DNA of 64,000 bases from positions 44,759 to 108,758 of the forward strand of contig NZ_QHLK01000006.1 of NCBI RefSeq assembly GCF_006864455.1, written 5' to 3'. The translations under genes were made by a program, and so were the position numbers. Position 1 is the stretch's first letter. Every line of letters starts with the position of its first letter. The notes below the pieces were generated by a model that saw only the letters and a program-made list of their open reading frames with translations, searched no databases and was not told the DNA's origin. Source of the stretch: Campylobacter sp. MIT 97-5078. GTDB taxonomy: Bacteria; Campylobacterota; Campylobacteria; Campylobacterales; Campylobacteraceae. Shown piece by piece: positions 57,446 to 64,000 of the stretch.

Positions 57446-58006
57446 ATGTGCGAAAAAATACGCTTAAATACTGATAAAGTAAATACGATCTTTGAAAGCG
57501 ATCGCACTTATGCAAGGCTTTTAACAGAAGGTGATTTTGAGGCTTTGTATGAAATTTTAAGCGATGAAAAGGTGATGTATTCGTGGGGATATGCCTTTAG
57601 CGAAGCTGAAAGCAAAGAATGGCTTTTGTTTCAAATGCAGTGTTTTAAGCTTGATGGTTTTTGTAAATTTGGAATTTTTAACAAAATAAATCAGGTTTTA
57701 ATGGGCTGTGTGGGCTTAAATTATGAGTTTATCCGCTTAGAACATACCTTTAAAGAGCGTATAATAGAGCTTGGTTATGTCTTTAGCACACAATTTTGGG
57801 GGCAAAATTATGGCTTTGAAAGCACAAAAGCATGCTGTGAATATGCCTTTAATAGACTTAATCTCAAGCAAATTTATGCCCTAATTAGCCCTGATAATAC
57901 CGCCTCGATCAAACTTGCAAAAAAGCTTGGTATGCAAGAAATTGGCAAAAACACTTTAGAAAAAAATGAGCTTGTTTTTAAGCTTGAAAATACAAAGGAG
58001 AAATGA
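57446..58006 (+). CDS. GNAT acetyltransferase (RimJ/RimL type)
   Basis: 186 residues. The fold markers are [17 protein letters not shown] near the start, [28 protein letters not shown] (about 112-140, acetyl-CoA loop) and [26 protein letters not shown] near the end. Probably acetylates an N-terminal or small-molecule amine. Its stop overlaps the guaA start. Confidence 0.8.
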   Translation: MCEKIRLNTDKVNTIFESDRTYARLLTEGDFEALYEILSDEKVMYSWGYAFSEAESKEWLLFQMQCFKLDGFCKFGIFNKINQVLMGCVGLNYEFIRLEHTFKERIIELGYVFSTQFWGQNYGFESTKACCEYAFNRLNLKQIYALISPDNTASIKLAKKLGMQEIGKNTLEKNELVFKLENTKEK

Positions 58007-59538
58007 TGAAAAAAGCAGACATTTTGGTGCTTGATTTTGGCTCACAATACACACAGCTCATCGCAAGAAGACTAAGAGAACAAGGCGTGTATGCTGAAAT
58101 TTTGCCCTTTAATGTGGGTTTAGAAGATATTAAAGCCAAAGAGCCAAAGGGCATTATTTTAAGCGGAGGACCAGCAAGTGTGTATGCAAATGATGCGTAT
58201 TTTTGTGATAAAGGTGTGTTTGAGTTAGGTTTGCCTGTGCTTGGAATTTGTTATGGTATGCAACTTATGGCACATCATTTTAACTCAAGCGTTGCTCCTG
58301 CTGGGCACAAAGAGTATGGAAAGGCTCATATTGATATCATTAAAGATAATGCTTTATTTAAAAACTTACCTAAAAAACAAATCGTTTGGATGAGTCATTC
58401 TGATAAGGTAGAAAACTTACCTGCTGGCTTTGAGGTGCTTGCTATTAGTGAAAACAGCCCATTTTGTGTTTTTGGTGATGAAAAAAGAAGATTTTATGCT
58501 TTGCAGTTTCACCCTGAAGTGCAACACAGCGAATTTGGTAAAAGCATACTCAAAAATTTCGCCAAATATGCTTGTGAATGCGAAAGTATCTGGAATATGG
58601 GAAGCTTTGCAAAAGCACAAACTCAAAAGATCAAAGAAGAAGTCAAAAATGATAAGGTGCTTTGTGCGGTAAGTGGGGGTGTGGATAGCTCTGTGGTGGC
58701 TACTTTGCTTGCAAATGCGATTAGGGATCAACTCATCGTTGTTTTTGTAGATAATGGGCTTTTAAGAAGCGGAGAAAAAGAACAAGTTGAGGCTATATTT
58801 GCAAGGCTTGGAATCGATCTTATCAGCATAGATGCAAGCAAGCTTTTTTTAGAACGTTTAAAAGGCGTAGTTGATCCAGAAGTCAAAAGAAAGATCATAG
58901 GCAATACCTTTATAGAAGTCTTTGAAGCAGAAGTTTTAAAGCACAAAGATGTAAAATACCTCGCTCAAGGCACACTTTATACTGATATCATAGAAAGCTC
59001 TGTCATAGGAGCGTCAAAAACCATAAAATCTCACCATAATGTAGGTGGCTTGCCCGAGAAAATGAATTTAAAACTCATTGAACCTTTAAAAGAAATTTTT
59101 AAAGATGAAGTGCGTGCCTTAGGACTTGAGCTAGGGCTAAGCAAGGATATAGTATATCGCCATCCTTTTCCTGGACCCGGACTTGCTATACGCATCATGG
59201 GCGAGGTGAATGAGCCGAGTTTAGAGCTTTTAAGAAAGGCTGATGTGATCTTGCAAGATGAGCTTAGAGCAAGTGGTTGGTATGATAAAACTTGGCAGGC
59301 GTTTTGCGTGTTGCTGAATGTGCGGAGTGTTGGGGTAATGGGCGATAATCGCACCTATGATAATACCATTTGCGTGAGAGCAGTAGAAGCACAAGATGGA
59401 ATGACAGCAACTTTTTCGCACTTACCCCATAGCTTTTTAGAATCTGTCTCTAATCGCATTATTAATGAGGTTGAGGGCATTAATCGCGTGGTGTATGATA
59501 TTACGAGCAAACCCCCAGGAACCATTGAGTGGGAGTAG
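58003..59538 (+). CDS. guaA: GMP synthase (glutamine-hydrolysing)
   Basis: 511 residues. The N-terminal class I amidotransferase has GICYGMQ (Cys near 82) and FHPEVQ (near 168). The ATP pyrophosphatase domain has SGGVDSSV (near 225), and the dimerisation domain has [12 protein letters not shown] and ends KPPGTIEWE. Converts XMP to GMP. The gene is intact, but its 3' end is the attachment point of two restriction-modification cassettes and is copied twice downstream. Confidence 0.96.
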   Translation: MMKKADILVLDFGSQYTQLIARRLREQGVYAEILPFNVGLEDIKAKEPKGIILSGGPASVYANDAYFCDKGVFELGLPVLGICYGMQLMAHHFNSSVAPAGHKEYGKAHIDIIKDNALFKNLPKKQIVWMSHSDKVENLPAGFEVLAISENSPFCVFGDEKRRFYALQFHPEVQHSEFGKSILKNFAKYACECESIWNMGSFAKAQTQKIKEEVKNDKVLCAVSGGVDSSVVATLLANAIRDQLIVVFVDNGLLRSGEKEQVEAIFARLGIDLISIDASKLFLERLKGVVDPEVKRKIIGNTFIEVFEAEVLKHKDVKYLAQGTLYTDIIESSVIGASKTIKSHHNVGGLPEKMNLKLIEPLKEIFKDEVRALGLELGLSKDIVYRHPFPGPGLAIRIMGEVNEPSLELLRKADVILQDELRASGWYDKTWQAFCVLLNVRSVGVMGDNRTYDNTICVRAVEAQDGMTATFSHLPHSFLESVSNRIINEVEGINRVVYDITSKPPGTIEWE

Positions 59539-59545
59539 GGAATGA
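59476..59545. repeat. guaA 3' tail, reference copy
   Basis: The last 63 bp of guaA, the GGA spacer and the first bases of the following methyltransferase recur at 61415-61484 (67 of 70 identical by my count). The unit contains the GGGAGTAGGG ribosome site used by the downstream gene. Confidence 0.9.
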
Positions 59546-60648
59546 CGATACAAGCACATTTAAATAAAATCCAAATGATTAATCAAGGGAGTTTTTATAC
59601 GCCAGATTCTATTGTGCGACTTGTCTATCAAATGCTCTTAGATTCTAAAATTGATATAAAAGATTATATTTTGCTTGATAGCTCTTGCGGCTATGGAAAC
59701 TTTTTGCAACTAGATGGGTTTAAACAAAATATTGGTGCAGATATTGATAGTATTGCCCTATCAAAAGCAAAAGCATATTTTAAAGATTCTTATATGAATC
59801 CCTTATTTATCCATACAAATTCCTTGCAAAATGTCTCAAGAGAAAAATTTAATATTTTAGAATCTGATAAACTCATCATCATTGGTAATCCGCCTTATAA
59901 TGACACAACTTCTATTGTGCAAAATCACCTTAAAAGCACCGATTCCAACCCTATGGATTCTTGTCTTAGGACACGAGATTTAGGTATTAGCTTTTTACGA
60001 TCATTTGATATATTAAAAGCTGATTATATCTGTGTGCTTCATCCGCTTTCTTATTTGATTAAGCAATCAAACTTTAAATCCTTAAAAGACTTTATCAAAC
60101 ATTATCATTTAAAAGATTCTATCATCATTAGTTCGCAAATTTTTTGTCCCAAATCTTTAGGATTTTTTCCGATTGTCATCGCATTATATAAAAGAGACAA
60201 TCAAGGAATGGATTATAACTTTATTTGTAATTTTTCTTTTAAAACTTATGAAGGCAAATCTTTTAGGCTCAATGATTTTGATTTTATCGCAAAATTTATT
60301 GATAAATATCCCAATAAAAAGCGAGTATGTGAATCTCAAAAGGTAGCAATGTTTTATACTATGCGTGATATTAATGCCTTGCGCCGTTCTAAAACATTTA
60401 TAAGTAACAATACTGCAAATGCGGTGTATGTTACACGAGAAAAATATAGTTTGTATTGCTATGTTGATGTATTTAAACTTTATTTGCAACATATTCCTTA
60501 TTATTTTGGGAATTGCGATATTTTGATAGATTTTAAGAAATTTCAATGCTTAGAAGCTGCATTTATCAAAGCAAGTGAAAACAAGATTCTAAGTGAAGAT
60601 ATAATGCAGTATTTTAAAGATTTACTAGGTGAACATTATGAGGATTGA
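59542..60648 (+). CDS. DNA adenine N6-methyltransferase, cassette 1
   Basis: 368 residues. Motif X-like QGSFYTPDSIV (about 14-24), motif I LLDSSCGYGNFL (about 45-56) and motif IV NPPYND (about 115-120) in the gamma order typical of N6-adenine methyltransferases of type II systems. The C-terminal half should be the target-recognition part. Its ATG is 3 bp after the guaA stop and uses ribosome-site bases inside guaA. The following gene is the likely cognate endonuclease. Recognition site not deducible. Confidence 0.78.
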   Translation: MTIQAHLNKIQMINQGSFYTPDSIVRLVYQMLLDSKIDIKDYILLDSSCGYGNFLQLDGFKQNIGADIDSIALSKAKAYFKDSYMNPLFIHTNSLQNVSREKFNILESDKLIIIGNPPYNDTTSIVQNHLKSTDSNPMDSCLRTRDLGISFLRSFDILKADYICVLHPLSYLIKQSNFKSLKDFIKHYHLKDSIIISSQIFCPKSLGFFPIVIALYKRDNQGMDYNFICNFSFKTYEGKSFRLNDFDFIAKFIDKYPNKKRVCESQKVAMFYTMRDINALRRSKTFISNNTANAVYVTREKYSLYCYVDVFKLYLQHIPYYFGNCDILIDFKKFQCLEAAFIKASENKILSEDIMQYFKDLLGEHYED

Positions 60649-61402
60649 AAGGTTAGGAAATAATAAAATTTATGTAGAGATTCCATTAACCACACAAAGC
60701 GGTAAGATTAGAGTAAAGATAAGAAATAGCTTTTATGAATATGGAATTCCAACTGCAACAAGGCAGATTCCATTCTCTCAAAAGCATTATATTGAATGGC
60801 AAATTGGCTATGATGTGGATAAGGGCGACAAAGAAAAACTTGCTTTAAGCACTCTGCAAAATACACATTTTGTAGGAGCAAATAAGAAAAATAAAGCACT
60901 TTATGAATTAAGTGAGTATTTATATTATTTCGTGCAATGGGGGATTATCAATAAGACAGAAATTGAAAATCTTTGCACATTTTTACAAAAACTTAAAAAC
61001 GATGATTTCATAGATAGCAGAGAGGATTTACAAATTTTTAGAAGCTATCCAAAGCAAAAGCAAATTTTAGATATGGAATTTTATGTAAGCGAAGTAAAAT
61101 ATCCGCTCTTGGTTCATAAATTTGGCAATTTTGATGTGTTGGTCGAAATCATAATCAAAGAAAAGCAAAGAGCCATAGGAGCGCAACCTATGCTTTATGT
61201 GTGCTTTCCTATCACAGAATTAGAATCTAAAAATGATATAACTTTTCTTGGAAGAGTTGCTAGAACTAAAGAATGCGGGCTTTTATCATTAAATGCTAGC
61301 CACAAGGCATTTGTGCTTGAATGTTTTAAGATTTTTGGAATCTTAAGCAAGAATCATAATTATGATGTATTAGAAATTTTAAAGGTTATCAAAGATGGAT
61401 AG
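60638..61402 (+). CDS. Probable type II restriction endonuclease, cassette 1
   Basis: 254 residues from the ATG at 60638 behind TAGGTGA; a GTG at 60629 is the alternative. It overlaps the methyltransferase by 11 bp. The segment FDVLVEIIIKEKQ could be a PD-(D/E)XK-type core, but I do not recognise the family by sequence. The call rests on position next to a stand-alone methyltransferase and on the size. Confidence 0.55.
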   Translation: MRIERLGNNKIYVEIPLTTQSGKIRVKIRNSFYEYGIPTATRQIPFSQKHYIEWQIGYDVDKGDKEKLALSTLQNTHFVGANKKNKALYELSEYLYYFVQWGIINKTEIENLCTFLQKLKNDDFIDSREDLQIFRSYPKQKQILDMEFYVSEVKYPLLVHKFGNFDVLVEIIIKEKQRAIGAQPMLYVCFPITELESKNDITFLGRVARTKECGLLSLNASHKAFVLECFKIFGILSKNHNYDVLEILKVIKDG

Positions 61403-61414
61403 AAATAAAATAAA

Positions 61415-61484
61415 GGCATTAACCGCGTGGTGTATGATATTACTAGCAAACCCCCAGGAACGATTGAGTGGGAGTAGGGAATGA
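61415..61484. repeat. Copy of the guaA 3' tail between the two cassettes
   Basis: Matches 59476-59545 with three substitutions. It encodes the last residues of GuaA ([17 protein letters not shown]) without the gene, and ends exactly with the stop, the GGA spacer and the ATG of the second methyltransferase. It begins 12 bp after the endonuclease stop. Confidence 0.92.
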
Positions 61485-63067
61485 TACAAAGCTTATTTGA
61501 TTTTTCCGATAAACAACCTTCGCCATTGCTCACACCCAAACAGGCTAGTATTTGGGCAAGTGAATATTTAGGAAAAAGAGTAACAAGTAATAATGTAATG
61601 TATCTTTTAAACTATGGCAAAATTGCAAATCATAGCAAGAATCCAAAAGAAAATTTGATTGATAAAAATGAATTAAAAGATTACTATGATAGCACTGTTA
61701 AATCACAAAAACATTTAGAATCACCCCTTTCTTTTGCGCAATATAAAGAAACAGAAACAACTAAGCATATTCATAGAATCCACCCTTATAAAGGCAAGTT
61801 TATCCCCCAACTTGTCGAATATTTTTTAGATTCTCATACAGATTCTATCAAGCTAGAAACTTACTTTAAACCAAATGATATTGTGCTAGATATTTTTGCA
61901 GGCAGTGGCACGACTTTGTGTGTAGCAAATGAGCTAGAAATGAACGCCATTGGAATTGATATTTCATATTTTAATACAATGCTTTGTAATGCTAAAATTG
62001 CAAAATATGATTTAAATACTCTTGAAATAGAGCTTATAAAACTTACAAATCTCCTAGAAAAATATTCAAAAAATCTACAAATTAGCTCTTTTGAATCAGC
62101 TTTAAATAATGTTTTGAGTGAATTTAATCAAATATATTTTCCCAATAAAACCTTTAAGCGTCAAGTTGCTTTAAAACAAATTGACGAAAAAGCTTATGGA
62201 GATACAAAAGAGAAGGAGTTTATAAAGATTTATAATGATTTAGTGAAGCTTTATCACATAAATACTAGCACGAACATACAGGAGAATTTTTTTGAAAAAT
62301 GGTATATGGATTCCATAAAACAAGAAATTTTATTGCTTAAAAATGAGATTTTAAAAGCACCTAAGTGCTTACAAGATATTTTATGTGTTATTCTAAGCCG
62401 CACAGCAAGAAGCTGCCGTGCTACGACACATTCAGATTTGGCTACACTTTTAGAACCCATTACAACAACTTATTATTGCAAAAAGCACGGCAGAATCTGC
62501 AAACCCCTTTTTAGTATTGCAAAATGGTGGAAAAGCTATGCTAAAGATACTTTAAAGCGATTAGAAGAATTTGGAGCTTTGCGAAGCGATACCACACAAA
62601 TATGTCTCAATGCAGATTCTACAAATGTGGATATTATCAACTTCGTGCAAAAACAAGATAAGGCTTTTGCACAACTTATCAAATCCCAAAAAATCGCTGG
62701 AATCTTTAGCTCCCCACCTTATGTGGGATTGATTGATTATCACGAACAACACGCTTATGCTTATGATATTTTTGGATTACCTCGCAAAGATAATTTAGAG
62801 ATTGGCAAACTAAGTAATGGACAAAGCAAAAACGCACAAGAAAAATACATTCAAGGCATCGCAACTGCTCTGAATAATGCTAAAAGATTTTTAAAAGAGG
62901 ATTACAATGTATTTTTGGTAGCAAATGATAAATTTAATCTTTATCCAAAAATTGCGGAATTAGCAAATATGCAAATTATCAATCAATATAATAGACCTGT
63001 TCTAAATCGTAGCGAAAAAGATAAAAATAGATATAGCGAGAGTATCTTTCATTTAAGGGAGGAGTGA
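61481..63067 (+). CDS. DNA methyltransferase, cassette 2 (SPPY type)
   Basis: 528 residues. An N-terminal HTH-like segment (KQASIWASEYLGKRVTSNNV) precedes HPYKGKFIPQLV and motif I DIFAGSGTTLC (about 135-146). Motif IV SSPPYVGLIDYHEQ is late (about 408-421), so the order is I then IV with a long insert that probably recognises DNA. SPPY is usual for N4-cytosine enzymes. The partner is a TdeIII-family endonuclease whose known members cut GGNCC, so cytosine methylation fits. Confidence 0.82.
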   Translation: MIQSLFDFSDKQPSPLLTPKQASIWASEYLGKRVTSNNVMYLLNYGKIANHSKNPKENLIDKNELKDYYDSTVKSQKHLESPLSFAQYKETETTKHIHRIHPYKGKFIPQLVEYFLDSHTDSIKLETYFKPNDIVLDIFAGSGTTLCVANELEMNAIGIDISYFNTMLCNAKIAKYDLNTLEIELIKLTNLLEKYSKNLQISSFESALNNVLSEFNQIYFPNKTFKRQVALKQIDEKAYGDTKEKEFIKIYNDLVKLYHINTSTNIQENFFEKWYMDSIKQEILLLKNEILKAPKCLQDILCVILSRTARSCRATTHSDLATLLEPITTTYYCKKHGRICKPLFSIAKWWKSYAKDTLKRLEEFGALRSDTTQICLNADSTNVDIINFVQKQDKAFAQLIKSQKIAGIFSSPPYVGLIDYHEQHAYAYDIFGLPRKDNLEIGKLSNGQSKNAQEKYIQGIATALNNAKRFLKEDYNVFLVANDKFNLYPKIAELANMQIINQYNRPVLNRSEKDKNRYSESIFHLREE

Positions 63068-63843
63068 AGAAAATGCAAAATCTTAAAAACAATATTAAAA
63101 ATCGCCTCTTTCAAGCATTACGCAATAAATTTGAAAATTATAAGCCCGAAACTTCCTCAATGCCCTTTCATACAAGACTTTTGGGTAAAGATAGAATGGC
63201 GCTTTATAGCTTTATTCAAAGTCTCAATACCAACTTTGGCACAAGTATTTTCGAGCCTGTGGCAGAGGAATTAGCTAAGGCACATTTTGATAAGATTGAG
63301 CGTCAGAAATCAGCGGGAGAATACATTAGAAAACACGCACAAATTCAAATTCAAGAGATTATGGATTCTTTGGAAAGTGGAAATTCTAAGCCTAATAAAA
63401 CTATGGAAATTGCTAGAATATTAAACTTACAGGGTGGGGAGTTAAGCAAGGTTAAGCCTACAAAGGTGGATTTGTTTTTGCAAAAGAATAATGATGTGTA
63501 TTTAATTGACATTAAAACCGCTAAACCAAACAAGGGTGGATTTAAAGAATTTAAACGTACACTTTTGACTTGGGTAGGTTGCTTTGGGCTTAATAATCCA
63601 AACGCAAAGATTAACTCACTCATTGCTATACCTTATAACCCCTATGAGCCAAAACCCTATGAACGATGGACAATGGCGGGAATGCTTGATTTAGATTTTG
63701 AATTAAAGGTGGCGGAGGAATTCTGGGATTTTTTAGGTGGAACAGGAAGCTATGAACTAATTTTGTCAGCTTTTGAAGAGGTTGGGCAAGAAATGCGAGA
63801 AGAAATTGATGAGTATTTTGAGAGATTTAACAGAAATGAGTAA
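63064..63843 (+). CDS. TdeIII-family type II restriction endonuclease, cassette 2
   Basis: About 256-259 residues. [22 protein letters not shown], then [10 protein letters not shown] and [23 protein letters not shown] (PD-(D/E)XK core with Asp and Asp-x-Lys) and [19 protein letters not shown] are characteristic of the TdeIII/MjaII family, whose known members recognise GGNCC. Specificity here is inferred. The GTG at 63064 overlaps the methyltransferase stop; the ATG at 63073 is the alternative. Confidence 0.8.
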   Translation: MKKMQNLKNNIKNRLFQALRNKFENYKPETSSMPFHTRLLGKDRMALYSFIQSLNTNFGTSIFEPVAEELAKAHFDKIERQKSAGEYIRKHAQIQIQEIMDSLESGNSKPNKTMEIARILNLQGGELSKVKPTKVDLFLQKNNDVYLIDIKTAKPNKGGFKEFKRTLLTWVGCFGLNNPNAKINSLIAIPYNPYEPKPYERWTMAGMLDLDFELKVAEEFWDFLGGTGSYELILSAFEEVGQEMREEIDEYFERFNRNE

Positions 63844-63850
63844 TCAAGTG

Positions 63851-64000
63851 TGGCAGGCGTTTTGCGTGTTGCTAAATGTGCGGAGTGTGGGGGTAATGGG
63901 CGATAATCGCACCTATGATAATACCATTTGCGTGAGAGCAGTAGAAGCACAAGATGGAATGACAGCAACTTTTTCGCACTTACCCCATAGCTTTTTAGAA
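63851..64000 (+). pseudogene. guaA 3' fragment after cassette 2 (runs off the window)
   Basis: 150 bp match guaA 59293-59442 with two differences that I found. It begins 7 bp after the endonuclease stop and lacks any guaA start. The copy is longer than the 70-bp tail between the cassettes and may extend to the guaA end beyond the window, perhaps to a third cassette. Confidence 0.92.

Noticed and set aside
59538..61484. Tyrosine-integrase island at guaA (attL/attR)
   Set aside because: guaA is a known integration site of such islands, but no integrase gene is present and the duplicated tails are 70 to at least 150 bp and of unequal extent, unlike a short att core.

Overview
The window is AT-rich DNA from an epsilonproteobacterium, almost certainly a thermotolerant Campylobacter of the jejuni/upsaliensis/helveticus group. 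The evidence is the conserved blocks lgt-frdCAB-dynamin pair-Hcp, purM/coaE/dapF, uvrC/DciA-like/guaA, metF-metE and gne-pglK, a Campylobacter-type flagellin, and two long poly-G tracts that put genes out of frame. The species is an inference.

Layout. 1-10.7 kb: end of a PilN/PilO-like pair, a lipoprotein, lgt, the fumarate reductase operon, a paired dynamin-like GTPase operon and a Sel1/Hcp protein. 10.7-13.5 kb: ispG, a small unknown protein and an MFS efflux pump. 13.5-19.8 kb: a gene-poor island that looks like a decayed conjugative plasmid or ICE. It holds an iteron-like array, VirB2 and VirB3 genes without the rest of a type IV secretion system, oriT-like hairpins, a ParA plus ribbon-helix-helix partition pair behind a perfect 23-bp inverted repeat, and related two-helix membrane proteins near both ends. 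It abuts pglK, so the usual continuation of the glycosylation locus after pglK is missing here. 19.8-25.2 kb: pglK, gne/galE, a DUF945-like gene and rarA. 25.2-29.1 kb: an OPA-family sugar/glycerol-phosphate transporter gene, off at a G9 tract, inserted between rarA and a glutamine amidotransferase gene and flanked by direct and inverted copies of both neighbours. 29-34 kb: an amino acid permease, then an ilv operon preceded by a branched-chain-residue leader peptide. 34-43 kb: housekeeping genes, two GT9 glycosyltransferases (the second off at G14), SbmA and SodC. 42.5-49.5 kb: metF, metE and an apparent sulfur-scavenging operon with two flavin monooxygenases and an ATP-grasp ligase. 49.9-50.6 kb: eight tRNA genes with a duplicated Val-Asp block. 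50.6-55 kb: HdeD/DUF2157/GDYXXLXY membrane proteins and one flagellin gene. 55-59.5 kb: uvrC, a DciA-like gene, a small lipoprotein, a GNAT gene and guaA. 59.5-64 kb: two restriction-modification cassettes stacked behind guaA.

The strongest theme is insertion with long target duplication. Each restriction-modification cassette begins exactly at the guaA stop codon, and copies of guaA 3' sequence follow each cassette (70 bp after the first, at least 150 bp, cut by the window end, after the second). The transporter module at 25.4-27.7 kb is likewise flanked by copies of the neighbouring chromosomal genes. No integrase or transposase gene is visible at either site.
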